A stretch of 64,000 nucleotides of DNA, taken from Duganella radicis. Lineage in GTDB: Bacteria; Pseudomonadota; Gammaproteobacteria; Burkholderiales; Burkholderiaceae_D. The position numbers were made by a program, and so were the translations under genes. Location of the stretch: positions 248,001-312,000 of the forward strand of contig NZ_WNKY01000003.1 of NCBI RefSeq assembly GCF_009720825.1, written 5' to 3'. The notes below the pieces were generated by a model. The model ran no database searches, was not told the origin of the DNA, and was given only the letters and a program-made list of their open reading frames with translations. Numbering within the stretch: position 1 is the first letter of the stretch; each line of letters begins with the position of its first letter. This document shows positions 1 through 8,490 of this stretch, one piece after another.

Positions 1-2
1 AC

Positions 3-653
3 CAGCCGCTGGCCGCCATCTCCACCAATGGCGAGGCTTGCCTGCGCTGGCTGAATCGCCCGCAGCCGGAGCTGGACGAAGCCAAAGCCACCGTCACCAG
101 CATCCTGGAGGCCAGCGCCCGCGCCACCGGCGTGATCAAGCGCATACGCGCGCTGGCGCGGCGCAGCGATCCGCAGTATGCTGAACTGGATTTGAAGACG
201 GTGGTGGAGGAGAGCGTGGACCTGGTCCGGCGCGAACTGAATAACCACCACGTGGCGCTGATGCTGGGCCTCACACCAGACCTGCCGCCGGTATTCGGCG
301 ACCGCGTGCAGCTCCAGCAGGTCTTCATCAATCTGCTGATGAACGCCATCCAGGCCATGGCCTCGTGCCAGCCCGGCCAGGCGGTGTTGACGCTGCAAAC
401 CCAGCGCAATGCCGACGGCGCCTTGCAGGTGAGCGTCAGCGATTCCGGCCCCGGCATCCCGCCCGCCGACATGCCGCGCCTGTTCGAGGCCTTTTACAGC
501 ACCAAGGAAGACGGCATGGGCATGGGCCTGCCGATCTGCCGCTCCATCATCGAGAACCACGGCGGCCGCATCTGGGCCAAAGCCGCCACGCCGGATAGCC
601 CGGTGGCCGGCGCCACCATCTATTTCACACTGCCTGTCCATGAACCAGATTGA
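3..653 (+). CDS. Sensor histidine kinase, C-terminal part (5' truncated by the window)
   Basis: The reading frame is already open at the window edge. Its first visible residues (QPLAAISTN) are the tail of a HisKA H-box, so the phosphoacceptor His and all sensor domains lie outside. The 216 visible residues hold the rest of the dimerisation helices and a complete HATPase_c domain, with an N box (NLLMNAIQAM), G1 (DSGPGIP) and G2 (GMGMGLPICRSI). The protein would autophosphorylate and pass the phosphate to the response regulator encoded immediately downstream, whose start codon lies 14 nt inside this gene. Tight overlap with a FixJ-type regulator suggests a FixL/FixJ-like pair, but the input signal cannot be read from here. 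Confidence 0.93.
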   Translation, partial: QPLAAISTNGEACLRWLNRPQPELDEAKATVTSILEASARATGVIKRIRALARRSDPQYAELDLKTVVEESVDLVRRELNNHHVALMLGLTPDLPPVFGDRVQLQQVFINLLMNAIQAMASCQPGQAVLTLQTQRNADGALQVSVSDSGPGIPPADMPRLFEAFYSTKEDGMGMGLPICRSIIENHGGRIWAKAATPDSPVAGATIYFTLPVHEPD

Positions 654-1263
654 CTACGCCGATTCGCTGATCTACATCGTCGATGACGAGGCGCCGCTGC
701 GCGACGCCATCTCCAGTCTCCTGCGCTCGGTCGGCATGCAGGTGGCCAGCTTCGCCTCGGTGGCGGACTTCCTGGCCGTGCCGCGGCGCGAGGTGACCAG
801 CTGCCTGCTGCTGGACGTGCGCATGCCGGGTGTCAGCGGGCTGGATTTCCAGGCCGAGCTGAATCGCGACGGCGTCGCCTTGCCGATCATTTTCATGACC
901 GGGCATGGCGACATTCCCATGTCGGTGCGCGCCATGAAGGCCGGCGCGGTGGATTTCCTGGCCAAGCCATTCCGTGACCAGGACCTGCTGGACGCCATCC
1001 ATGCGGCACTGAGCGCCGACCGCGAACGGCGCCAGCGCGATCAGGCCCGCAACGGCATCACCGCGCGCTACGCCACGCTGACGCCGCGCGAGCGCGAAAT
1101 CATGGCGCTGGCGGCGCGCGGCCTGATGAACAAGCAAATCGCCGGCGAAGTGGGCACCAGCGAAATCACCGTCAAAATCCATCGCGGCAACGCCATGCGC
1201 AAGATGGAAGCCAAGACCTTTGCGGACCTGGTGCGCATGGCCGAAGCCCTGGGTTTAGCCTGA
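640..1263 (+). CDS. FixJ/NarL-type response regulator with LuxR HTH
   Basis: 207 aa two-domain response regulator. The N-terminal receiver has the acidic pair in IVDDEAP, the phosphoacceptor Asp59 in LLLDVRMPG, the conserved Thr in FMTGHGD and Lys in AKPFRDQDLL. The C-terminal LuxR-type helix-turn-helix starts near residue 145 (LTPREREIMALAARG, followed by NKQIAGEVG and TVKIHRGN). Phosphorylation by the overlapping upstream kinase should control DNA binding. Its ATG overlaps the kinase end by 14 nt, indicating translational coupling. Domain architecture and length match the FixJ/TodT/StyR family; the target genes are unknown, although the cluster starting 98 nt downstream on the same strand is a reasonable candidate. 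Confidence 0.93.
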   Translation: MNQIDYADSLIYIVDDEAPLRDAISSLLRSVGMQVASFASVADFLAVPRREVTSCLLLDVRMPGVSGLDFQAELNRDGVALPIIFMTGHGDIPMSVRAMKAGAVDFLAKPFRDQDLLDAIHAALSADRERRQRDQARNGITARYATLTPREREIMALAARGLMNKQIAGEVGTSEITVKIHRGNAMRKMEAKTFADLVRMAEALGLA

Positions 1264-1275
1264 CCTATACCCTTG

Positions 1276-1281
1276 TATAAT
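1276..1281 (+). promoter_or_regulatory. Candidate -10 element TATAAT ahead of the 1362-6082 gene set
   Basis: A consensus TATAAT lies in the 98-nt gap after the FixJ-type regulator gene, 80 nt before the next start codon. It overlaps a short inverted repeat (TATAC, 4 nt, GTATA at 1266-1279), which could be a regulator site. No convincing -35 is visible at the right distance, so this may be an activator-dependent promoter. Confidence 0.45.
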
Positions 1282-1361
1282 TTTCCCAACCGGTAGCAAA
1301 CTGTATTGTTCTCCCATGCGCTGGACGGCCGCGAATCGCCGTCCGAACAAGGGAGTAGCCA

Positions 1362-1763
1362 GTGTCTTATCCGGAACCACAATTTTCCAGTATTGCCATC
1401 GTTGACGACGACGAAGCGGTGCGCGTCGGTTTGCGCAGCCTGCTGCGGTCCTATGGCTATCAGGTTGAAGTCTACGACTCGGCGCTGGCGCTGCTGGCCG
1501 CCGGCGTCATGCGCGGCCACCACTGCATCATCACCGACCTGCAAATGCCCGGCATGAGCGGCATCGAGCTGCTGGAACAGCTGCGCCGCGACGGCAGCCA
1601 GCTGCCGGTCATCCTGATGACCGCCTTCCCGGAAGCCGCGCTGCGCAAGCGCGCCTTCCAGAGCGGCGCCTCCTGCTTTTTGAGCAAACCATTTGAAGCG
1701 AATGAACTGCTGCTTTGCCTGAAACAGGCCAGCGGCAACTCCACCAATCAAGCCAGGGAGTAA
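1362..1763 (+). CDS. Single-domain response regulator (receiver only)
   Basis: 133 aa, a stand-alone FixJ-like receiver with no output domain. It has the acidic triplet IVDDDEA, phosphoacceptor Asp59 in IITDLQMPGMSG, Thr in LMTAFPE and Lys in SKPFEANEL. The start is a GTG preceded by GGGAG at a normal distance. It ends 4 nt before the GGDEF/EAL gene and so is almost certainly co-translated with it. Such receivers work by docking with other proteins or as phosphate sinks. Here the natural partners are the FixL-like kinase upstream and the c-di-GMP phosphodiesterase or chemoreceptor downstream; this pairing is inferred from position only. Confidence 0.9.
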   Translation: MSYPEPQFSSIAIVDDDEAVRVGLRSLLRSYGYQVEVYDSALALLAAGVMRGHHCIITDLQMPGMSGIELLEQLRRDGSQLPVILMTAFPEAALRKRAFQSGASCFLSKPFEANELLLCLKQASGNSTNQARE

Positions 1764-1767
1764 GTCC

Positions 1768-3696
1768 ATGAACAACACCACCAGCAATTCGCGCCGATTG
1801 ATTTACCTTTTGCTGCTGCTGGTGATTGTTGCCAGCGTTGCGCTGTCGATCGTCATGGAACGTACCGCGCACAACATCCGCCGCAATGAGACGCCGCTGC
1901 TGAACAGCACCATCCCGCGGATGCGCTATCTGGGCGATTTCGAAAGCGCCTTGCTGCGCTACCAGCTGGCGCTGGACAAGCGCTTCACCGAATCGATCAC
2001 GCCGGACCGTTTCCAGTTTTTGGAGAACATGGGCCGCGGCGAGATGGATGCCACCATCGTGCAACTGCGCCCCAGCCTGGGCGATGGCCCGGAGCTGGAG
2101 GCGCTGCGCGAAGGCTATCAAAGCATCATTCGCCTGACGCCGGAGTTTGAGCGCAGCGTCGGTCGCGATAACGCCGCCGCCCGCGCGGTGCTGATCAAGA
2201 TGAATGAGGAAGTCAAGCTGCTGCGCGCCCACATCGACGGCATGCAGCAGCAGGTGGAAGACGCCATCTATGACAACGGCACCATGGCCAACCGCGCCAT
2301 CGGCTGGATCACGGGACTGGTGCATGTATTCGACGTGCTGGCGCTGGTGACTTGCGTGTTCCTGATGTACCACGTGCGGGCCCGGGTGCGGATGGAGGAT
2401 GAATTGAGCCATCAGGCCCGCCACGATCCGCTCACCGGCCTGGCGCACCGCCGCAGCTTCGAGGCGCGCCTGGCCAGCCTGCCGCAGGTGCCGCACGTGG
2501 TGGTGCTGGGTACCATCGACCGCTTCTCGCGCATCATCGGCGGCTTTGGTCACGCCTTCGGCGACCGCATCATGGTCGGCCTGGCGGCGCGCATCCGTGC
2601 CGCGGCGGAGCGCAGCGGCGGCGAGGTGTTCCGACTGGACGGCGCCAATTTCGCCATCCTGTACCGCATGGCCTGCGAGGACGAGGCGTTTGGCCAGGCG
2701 CTTTCCAGCCTGCGCGACGAGGTGCGCAATCCCTACGACTGCGAAGGCCACGAAATCTTCACCACCCTGAGTCTGGGCGCGGTCAGCTTCCCGCTGCACG
2801 GTGCAACGCCGGACACCCTGCTGCGCAACGCCGACGCCGCGCTGCAAGCGGCGCGCAAGGCGGGCGGCGACCGGCTGGTGGTGTACTCGCACCAGCTCAA
2901 TGCCGAAGCGGGCGAACGCCTGGACCTGGAATCGCTGCTGCGCCACGCGGTGGAGCGCAACGAGCTGGAACTGCATTATCAGCCGCAGCAAGCCTTGCAC
3001 GACGGCGGCTTGATCGGCTTCGAGGCGCTGCTGCGCTGGCGCCGCCACGGCAAGCTGATTTCGCCGGCCGACTTCATTCCGCTGGCCGAGGAATCGGGTC
3101 TGATCGTCGCCATCGGCAACTGGGTGTTGGAGGAAGCCTGCCGTCAGATCAGCGTGTGGCAGGCGGAGATCGGCCAGCGGGTGGTGGTGGCGGTGAATAT
3201 CTCGCCGCGCCAGTTTGCCGCGCCGGGCTTCCTGTCGCATCTGGAAGAACTGCTGGCCACCACCCACGTCGACCCTTCCTGCCTGGAGCTGGAAATCACC
3301 GAGAGCGTGATGGTGGAGGATGCGGAAAGCGCCATCGCCTTGCTGCATCGCCTGCGCGCGCTGGGCCTCAAACTGGCCATCGACGATTTCGGCACCGGCT
3401 ATTCCAGCCTGGCCTATTTGTCGCGCTTCCCGATCCACAAGCTGAAGATCGACCAGTCCTTCGTGCGCAATATGCACGCGGTGCGCGAGCAGGGCGCCAT
3501 CGTCCAGGCCACCATCGGCCTCGGTCACAGCCTGGGCCTGACCGTGATCGCCGAAGGCGTCGAGTCCGAGACCCAGCGCGCCATGCTGAGCGCCTGGCGC
3601 TGCGACGAAATCCAGGGTTACCACTACAGCCGCCCGCTGCCGGCGGCGTCCGCACTGAACTTCCTCGAAGGGAGCCTGCAATTGCAGGCCGCATAA
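1768..3696 (+). CDS. Membrane c-di-GMP phosphodiesterase (degenerate GGDEF plus EAL)
   Basis: 642 aa. An N-terminal membrane helix (about residues 9-27), a periplasmic helical sensor region (30-175) and a second helix (about 178-200) are followed by a GGDEF domain and an EAL domain. The GGDEF signature is replaced by DGANF at 291-295 and no RxxD I-site is present, so cyclase activity is not expected. The EAL domain is intact: Glu419 in EALLRW, the Asn of VNISPRQF, ELEITES, DDFGTGYSSL, KIDQSF and EIQGYHYSRP. It should hydrolyse c-di-GMP to pGpG, with the dead GGDEF possibly acting as a GTP sensor. Start ATG follows GGAG; gene spacing (4 nt before, 13 nt after) places it in one operon with the receiver and the chemoreceptor. 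Confidence 0.92.
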   Translation: MNNTTSNSRRLIYLLLLLVIVASVALSIVMERTAHNIRRNETPLLNSTIPRMRYLGDFESALLRYQLALDKRFTESITPDRFQFLENMGRGEMDATIVQLRPSLGDGPELEALREGYQSIIRLTPEFERSVGRDNAAARAVLIKMNEEVKLLRAHIDGMQQQVEDAIYDNGTMANRAIGWITGLVHVFDVLALVTCVFLMYHVRARVRMEDELSHQARHDPLTGLAHRRSFEARLASLPQVPHVVVLGTIDRFSRIIGGFGHAFGDRIMVGLAARIRAAAERSGGEVFRLDGANFAILYRMACEDEAFGQALSSLRDEVRNPYDCEGHEIFTTLSLGAVSFPLHGATPDTLLRNADAALQAARKAGGDRLVVYSHQLNAEAGERLDLESLLRHAVERNELELHYQPQQALHDGGLIGFEALLRWRRHGKLISPADFIPLAEESGLIVAIGNWVLEEACRQISVWQAEIGQRVVVAVNISPRQFAAPGFLSHLEELLATTHVDPSCLELEITESVMVEDAESAIALLHRLRALGLKLAIDDFGTGYSSLAYLSRFPIHKLKIDQSFVRNMHAVREQGAIVQATIGLGHSLGLTVIAEGVESETQRAMLSAWRCDEIQGYHYSRPLPAASALNFLEGSLQLQAA

Positions 3697-3709
3697 TTAG
3701 GAGAATGCC

Positions 3710-5371
3710 ATGAACTGGTTCCGCAACCTGAAGATCGCCAACAAACTGAATGTGGTGGTCGCCGCCGTGCTGGCGCTGATGATGGCGCTGGGCGTGTTCT
3801 CCGTGTTCCAGCTGTATGAGCTGGACCGCGTGACCAATGAGATCAATCACCGTTGGGCACCCGGCGTGCGCAATGCGCTGGACATCAAGTACGGCCTGAC
3901 GCGCTTCCGCACCTTTGAGCTGTTCCATGTGGTGTCGACCGAACCGGACATCCTGCGCAAGTATGAGCAGGACATGGACCTGCAGATGCGGCAGGTGCAG
4001 CAGTCGCTGGCCGCATACGCGGCGCAGCCGCGCAGCGGCGCCGAGATGGAGATCGTCGGCCGCCTGCAAACCTCGCTGGCCGCCTATCGCGGCGCGGTGC
4101 GCCAGGTGGTGGCCCTGTCGCGCGGCGGCGATGATGTCGCCGCGCTGGCGGTGGTGCGCGGCGAATCGCGCAAATACGATTTTGAAGCCATGGACCTGAT
4201 CGACAAGCTGGTCTCGCTCAACGAGTCTGGCAGCGCCCAGGCGGCGCTGTCGGCCGACCAGACCTACCTGCATGCGCGCCACCTGATCTTCGGCTTCATG
4301 GCCGGTGCGCTGGTACTGGGCTTGCTGCTGGCGGGCCGGGTGGCGCGGCTGATCTCGGTGCCGCTGGCGCGCGCGGTCGAGGTGGCGCGCCGCGTGGCCG
4401 ATGGCGACCTGCGGGTGGAAGCGGCGGTGGCCGGCAAGGATGAAACGGCGGATTTGCTGCGCGCCATGAACCAGATGAGCATCAACCTGCAACGCATGGT
4501 GACGCAGGTACGCGGCGGCACTGACACCATCGCCAGCGCCTCGGCGCAGATTTCGGCCGGCACCGGCGACCTGGCGCAGCGCACCGAAGGCCAGGCCGCC
4601 ACGCTGGAAGAAACCGCGGCCACGGTGGAGGAACTGACCGCCACCGTCGCCAACAACGCCGACAGGGCGGAGCAAGCCTACAAGCTGATGGACCAGACGG
4701 CGGCGGTGGCGCGCGAGGCTGAAGTCGCGGTATCGGCGGTGACCGCGACCATGGAGCGCATCAGTGCCTCGTCGCGCCGCATCGGCGACATCGTCGGCCT
4801 GATGGACAGCATCGCCTTCCAGACCAATCTGCTGGCGCTGAACGCGGCGGTGGAAGCGGCGCGCGCCGGCGAGCATGGACGCGGCTTCGCCGTGGTGGCG
4901 GGCGAGGTGCGGGCGCTGGCCCAGCGCAGCGCGCACTCGGCCAAGGAAATCAAGGATCTGATTACGCACTCGCTGGAAGAGGTCAGCGGCGGCAGCGCGG
5001 CGGTGAAAGATGCCAGCGCCACCATCGACGACGTGGTGCGGAGCGTGCTGCGCGGCGCGCTGCTGATGGGCGATATCAGCAGCGGTACCCGCGAGCAGAG
5101 CCTGGGCCTGCAACTGGTGAACCGCACGCTGGCCTCGATGGACAGCGTCACCCAGCAGAACGCCACGCTGGTGGAGGAGTCGCTGGCCGCCATCGTCTCG
5201 CTGCAAGAACAAGCCGAGCGTCTGGCGCGCAGCGTCAGCCTGTTCAAGCTGGCCGGCACGCCGCGCGAGGAACTGGCGGTGATCGAGATGCCGGTGGTGG
5301 TGACGGCCAGGCCGAAATCGCGCCCGGCGCCGGCCGGCAATGGCCTGAATTACGTCGCTGGCCTGGTTTGA
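3710..5371 (+). CDS. Methyl-accepting chemotaxis protein
   Basis: 553 aa chemoreceptor. TM1 spans about residues 13-32, a periplasmic four-helix-bundle type ligand domain follows to about 188, TM2 is about 189-211, then a HAMP domain (GRVARLISVPLARAVEVAR) and the long cytoplasmic coiled coil. The signalling hairpin is present near residues 365-400 (SIAFQTNLLALNAAVEAAR, then GEHGRGFAVVAGEVRALAQ), which binds CheA/CheW. No C-terminal NWETF-like CheR tether is seen. It is preceded by a good RBS (GGAG) 13 nt after the phosphodiesterase gene, suggesting that taxis or surface behaviour and c-di-GMP turnover share an input. The ligand is unknown. Confidence 0.94.
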   Translation: MNWFRNLKIANKLNVVVAAVLALMMALGVFSVFQLYELDRVTNEINHRWAPGVRNALDIKYGLTRFRTFELFHVVSTEPDILRKYEQDMDLQMRQVQQSLAAYAAQPRSGAEMEIVGRLQTSLAAYRGAVRQVVALSRGGDDVAALAVVRGESRKYDFEAMDLIDKLVSLNESGSAQAALSADQTYLHARHLIFGFMAGALVLGLLLAGRVARLISVPLARAVEVARRVADGDLRVEAAVAGKDETADLLRAMNQMSINLQRMVTQVRGGTDTIASASAQISAGTGDLAQRTEGQAATLEETAATVEELTATVANNADRAEQAYKLMDQTAAVAREAEVAVSAVTATMERISASSRRIGDIVGLMDSIAFQTNLLALNAAVEAARAGEHGRGFAVVAGEVRALAQRSAHSAKEIKDLITHSLEEVSGGSAAVKDASATIDDVVRSVLRGALLMGDISSGTREQSLGLQLVNRTLASMDSVTQQNATLVEESLAAIVSLQEQAERLARSVSLFKLAGTPREELAVIEMPVVVTARPKSRPAPAGNGLNYVAGLV

Positions 5372-5416
5372 CAGGCTTGAGGTATGCTGATGTTTTTACA
5401 TCGGAGCGTACCTGCG

Positions 5417-6082
5417 ATGCGGCGCATTCTTTTTGTTGTATTACTGGCGATGGCGATGACCGGTGCGCAAGCCGCGCAGGTGGCGGGCGTGGTGGTGCAG
5501 GTGAGCGGTCCGATGACGGCGCGCTCGCCGGCCGGCGCGGTCAAGGCCTTGCAGGCCAGATCGGAAGTTGAGAGTGGCGACACGCTGGCCACCGCCGCCG
5601 GTGCTTATGCCGTGGTGCGCTTCATCGACAACAGCGAACTGGCGCTCAAGCCCGGCACCACGGTGAAGATCGAGCAGTTCGCGTTTGACGAAGCCAGGCC
5701 GGAAGCCGACCGCGCCGCTTACACGCTGGTGAAGGGCGGCCTGCGCTCCATCACCGGCTTGCTGGGCAAGCGTAATAAAGACAAGTTCGCGATGAAGACG
5801 CCCAGCGCCACCATCGGCATCCGCGGCACCACCTTCTTCCTCGAATACCTGACCGGCAGGGGCGACATCGACGCCTCGCCGGGGCTGGAGCCGGGTTTGC
5901 ACGTGCACGTCAGCACCGGCGGCATCTCCATCGTCAACAGCGCCGGCGAATTCCGCTACGACACCGGGCAGTTCGGCTTCATCAAGGACGACAAGACCAA
6001 ACCGGTGAAGATGTTCGCCAACCCCGGCATGCAATTCACCCCGCCGGCGTCGTTCAACGACGCCGACACGCTCACGCCTTAA
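5417..6082 (+). CDS. FecR-domain exported protein
   Basis: 221 aa. I place the start at an ATG preceded by GGAGCG at 5404-5409 rather than at an in-frame ATG 33 nt upstream, because only the shorter form begins with a clean signal peptide (MRRILFVVLLAMAMTGAQA). The mature part is a FecR domain: a VAGVVVQVSGPM start, then SGDTLATAAGAYAVVRFIDNS, LKPGTTVKIEQF and the conserved TPSATIGIRGTTFF stretch. Unlike true FecR anti-sigma factors it has no cytoplasmic segment or nearby ECF sigma gene, so it is more likely a periplasmic or surface-associated binding protein. It follows the chemoreceptor by 45 nt; its stop interlocks with the convergent fur stop (TTAA). Confidence 0.85.
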   Translation: MRRILFVVLLAMAMTGAQAAQVAGVVVQVSGPMTARSPAGAVKALQARSEVESGDTLATAAGAYAVVRFIDNSELALKPGTTVKIEQFAFDEARPEADRAAYTLVKGGLRSITGLLGKRNKDKFAMKTPSATIGIRGTTFFLEYLTGRGDIDASPGLEPGLHVHVSTGGISIVNSAGEFRYDTGQFGFIKDDKTKPVKMFANPGMQFTPPASFNDADTLTP

Positions 6083-6531
6083 GTCCGGCGCAGCTTCCTG
6101 GCCGCCGTCGGCTTGATGCTGGCGGCGCAGTCGCCGCAAAAACCGTACAGCGACAGCGAGTGCTCGTGCAGCACGAAGTTGCGTTCGGCCGCCACCGCTT
6201 CCTGGCGCTGCTCGATTTCGGCGTCGAGGAATTCCTCCATGCGGCCGCAATTGGTGCAGATCAGGTGGTCGTGGTGGCCGCCCTCATTCAATTCAAACAC
6301 CGACGCCACCGACTCGAAGTGCCGTCGGATCAGGATGCCGGCATCGGCAAATTGCATCAGCACGCGGTAGACCGTGGCCAACCCCATGTCGATATGCTCG
6401 TCGTGCAGCAGGCGATAGACATCGTCCGCGCTCAGGTGCTTGCTCTTGGTTTCCTGGAACAATTGCAGGACGCGCAAGCGGGGCAGCGTGGCCTTCAGGC
6501 CGAGTTTGCGCAGTTCTTGAGGGATATCCAT
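6079..6531 (-). CDS. fur: Ferric uptake regulator Fur
   Basis: 150 aa, the usual Fur length. The N-terminal winged helix includes ELRKLGLKATLPRLRVLQLF and the recognition helix region DMGLATVYRVLMQFADAGI. The metal sites are visible: GGHHDHLICTNCGRMEEF and the C-terminal GFCGDC zinc cysteines. With Fe(II) it should repress iron uptake genes. A Fur box lies 13 nt upstream of the start (6544-6562), indicating autoregulation, and a second perfect box precedes the siderophore receptor gene 6.3 kb away. It converges on the FecR-domain gene with interlocked stop codons. Confidence 0.96.
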   Translation of the reverse strand: MDIPQELRKLGLKATLPRLRVLQLFQETKSKHLSADDVYRLLHDEHIDMGLATVYRVLMQFADAGILIRRHFESVASVFELNEGGHHDHLICTNCGRMEEFLDAEIEQRQEAVAAERNFVLHEHSLSLYGFCGDCAASIKPTAARKLRRT

Positions 6532-6543
6532 GTGGCCCTATAT

Positions 6544-6562
6544 GATAATGATTCCTATTCTC
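6544..6562. promoter_or_regulatory. Fur box upstream of fur
   Basis: The 19-mer beginning GATAATGATTCC matches the classical Fur consensus GATAATGATAATCATTATC at 14 of 19 positions, with the left half perfect. It sits 13 nt upstream of the fur start codon, so it would overlap the RBS or promoter and give negative autoregulation. The rest of the 6532-6793 intergenic region is AT-rich and holds the porin promoter area; a TATATT at 6630-6635 is a possible -10 for the porin. Confidence 0.7.
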
Positions 6563-6793
6563 ACTATATCCGAGATTTATTTTCCTGGCAATGCAAAAGG
6601 AATTGTGTGATTTTTGGAGAGATTTTTGGTATATTGCTCTAAAGTATCGACAGTTTCTTCCGAGAAGTATAAAGTTGACCTGTATCATTTGGTACGCACC
6701 CAATCCCGTGTCTGTTGCCAAACATTTCTCCCATCCAGCCTAACCAAACGCTGCTTTTGCGCGAGCCCGCGCACGCACGTAAGGAACCTGCGT

Positions 6794-8047
6794 ATGAACG
6801 CCAAACTTTCGCCACTGCGGGCCTCCACGGCCGCCGTCACGATGCTGAGCTGCTGTGCAGCCCTGGCAGGCGAACTTGCGGACGCCGATACGCCACGCGT
6901 CACCATCGGCGGTTTTGGCACACTGGGCGTGGTACACAGCAGCGACGATCAGTCGGATTTCACCGCCAACGCCCTTAATCCGGGCGACGCCGGCCATGGC
7001 CGCCGCTGGAGTCCGGCGGTGGACAGCCGCGTGGGCGCGCAGCTGGGCGTGAACCTGGGCAGCAAGTGGTCGGCGGTGCTGCAACTGGTGTCCGAGCGCA
7101 CCCTGAACAATGGCTACGCACCGGTGGTGGAATGGGCCAACGTGCAGTATCAGGCGACGCCGGACCTGAGCCTGCGCGTGGGCCGCATCGCGCTGCCGCT
7201 GTTCCTCAGCGGCGACTATCGCAAGGCCGGTTACGCCTTGCCTTGGGTGCGGCCGCCGGTGGAGCTGTACAGCGCCATCCCGCTGTCCAAGAGCGACGGC
7301 GTGGACGCCAGCTACCGCTGGCAGGCCGGCGATGCGCACAATGTCACGCAGACCTTTTTCGGCCACACCGACTTGGCGCTGGCGCCGGGCGCCGGTGCGC
7401 AGGCGCGCGCGGTGACCGGTTTGTCGAACACCACCACGGCCGGGGCGCTGACCGTGCGCGCCAGCGCGATGACGGCGGAACTGAGCGTGGATGTTGCGCG
7501 CGCCCTGTTTGACGGCTTGCGCCAGTTCGGCGCGCAGGGCCACGCGCTGGTTGACCGCTATGAATTGTCGGCCAAGCGCGCCTCGGTGGTGTCGCTCGGC
7601 TTTAACTACGATCCGGGCCAGTGGTTTGCCATGGGCGAAATCGGCCGCATGAAGACGCATTCCTATTTGGGCGACAAGACCACGGCCTATCTGAGCGGCG
7701 GCTACCGCTTTGGCGATCTCACGCCTTACCTGGTGTACTCGGTCTCGCGCGCCAACATGGAAACCAGCGTGCCCGGTCTCGATCTTGGCCGCTTGCCGCC
7801 GCATCTGGCCGCTGCCGGGGCGCCACTGAACGCCGGCCTGAACCAGCTGCTGGCGGCGATCCCGCGCCAGCATAGCCTGAGCGCCGGCGTGCGCTGGGAC
7901 TTCTATCCCAACTACGCGCTCAAGTTGCAGGCCGGGCGCTTCACGCCGGAGCATGGCTCCACCGGCACCTTTATCAATGTGCAGCCGGGATTCCGTTCCG
8001 GCCGGCCGATCACGGTGCTGAGCGCAGCCCTGGACTTTGTGTTCTGA
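6794..8047 (+). CDS. Outer-membrane beta-barrel (porin-like) protein
   Basis: 417 aa. The start is an ATG with AAGGAA eight nt upstream; the frame is open further upstream but that stretch is Cys-rich and lacks a signal. Residues 1-25 form a signal peptide ending in CAALAGE. The mature protein alternates amphipathic strands (VTIGGFGTLGVVHSS, LSLRVGRIALPLF, GGYRFGDLTPYLVYSVS) and ends in a C-terminal Phe (ALDFVF), the hallmark recognised by the BAM machinery. The length fits a 16- to 18-stranded porin. It lies 2 nt upstream of the PstS-like gene, so porin, binding protein and c-di-GMP enzyme appear to be one operon. The substrate is not readable. Confidence 0.82.
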   Translation: MNAKLSPLRASTAAVTMLSCCAALAGELADADTPRVTIGGFGTLGVVHSSDDQSDFTANALNPGDAGHGRRWSPAVDSRVGAQLGVNLGSKWSAVLQLVSERTLNNGYAPVVEWANVQYQATPDLSLRVGRIALPLFLSGDYRKAGYALPWVRPPVELYSAIPLSKSDGVDASYRWQAGDAHNVTQTFFGHTDLALAPGAGAQARAVTGLSNTTTAGALTVRASAMTAELSVDVARALFDGLRQFGAQGHALVDRYELSAKRASVVSLGFNYDPGQWFAMGEIGRMKTHSYLGDKTTAYLSGGYRFGDLTPYLVYSVSRANMETSVPGLDLGRLPPHLAAAGAPLNAGLNQLLAAIPRQHSLSAGVRWDFYPNYALKLQAGRFTPEHGSTGTFINVQPGFRSGRPITVLSAALDFVF

Positions 8048-8049
8048 CC

Positions 8050-8490
8050 ATGCGGAAGCTCTTTTACACATTGCGATCAAGGCTGTTGCTGGCGTGCCTG
8101 CTGCTATGGTGTGGCGCGGCGACGGCCGCGGAGTACGTGGTCATCGTCTCGGCCAAAAATCCGCTGACCGCCCTGCGCGCCGAGCAGGTGGCGGCCATTT
8201 TCCTGGCGCAGACCGGCCGCTTCCCCGGCGGCGAGGAAGCGATTGCGCTCGACCTGCCGGTCGGCAGCGCGCTGCGCGACGATTTCTACAACAAGGTGGC
8301 GGCCCGCTCGCCGGCGCTGATGAAAGCCTACTGGACCAAGATGGTGTTCACCGGCCGCGGCCAGCCGCCGCGCGAACTGGCCAACAGCGCCGCCGTGCGC
8401 AAGATGGTGGCCGACAATCCGGCCATGATCGCCTACATCGACCGATCGGCGCTGGACGCCAGCGTCAAAGCCATACAGGTGACGCCATGA
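8050..8490 (+). CDS. PstS-like small periplasmic phosphate-binding-type protein
   Basis: 146 aa with a signal peptide (MRKLFYTLRSRLLLACLLLW, cleavage near AATAAE). The mature part resembles one lobe of PstS-type substrate-binding proteins: VVIVSAKNPLTALRAEQVAAIF is typical of the family, as are the later ARSPALMKAYWTKMVFTGRG and MIAYIDRSAL. It is much shorter than a full two-lobe PstS (about 320 aa) and no ABC transporter genes are nearby. Its stop overlaps the start of the GGDEF-EAL gene (ATGA), so a role as periplasmic ligand-sensing partner for that receptor is plausible. Whether it binds phosphate is unknown. Confidence 0.75.
   Translation: MRKLFYTLRSRLLLACLLLWCGAATAAEYVVIVSAKNPLTALRAEQVAAIFLAQTGRFPGGEEAIALDLPVGSALRDDFYNKVAARSPALMKAYWTKMVFTGRGQPPRELANSAAVRKMVADNPAMIAYIDRSALDASVKAIQVTP

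Noticed and set aside
1609-3681. Long minus-strand open frame opposite the GGDEF/EAL gene
   Set aside because: Low-complexity His/Gln/Arg product without a start signal; the opposite strand encodes a complete EAL domain.
5417-6082. FecR-domain protein as an anti-sigma factor for the iron receptor
   Set aside because: No ECF sigma gene nearby, the protein has a cleavable signal peptide and no cytoplasmic anti-sigma segment, and the siderophore receptor lacks the N-terminal signalling domain.
8037-8486. Upstream extension of the GGDEF-EAL frame to position 8037
   Set aside because: It overlaps the PstS-like gene in another frame and gives an Arg/Gly-rich segment; the ATGA junction at 8487 is the natural start, directly before a membrane helix.
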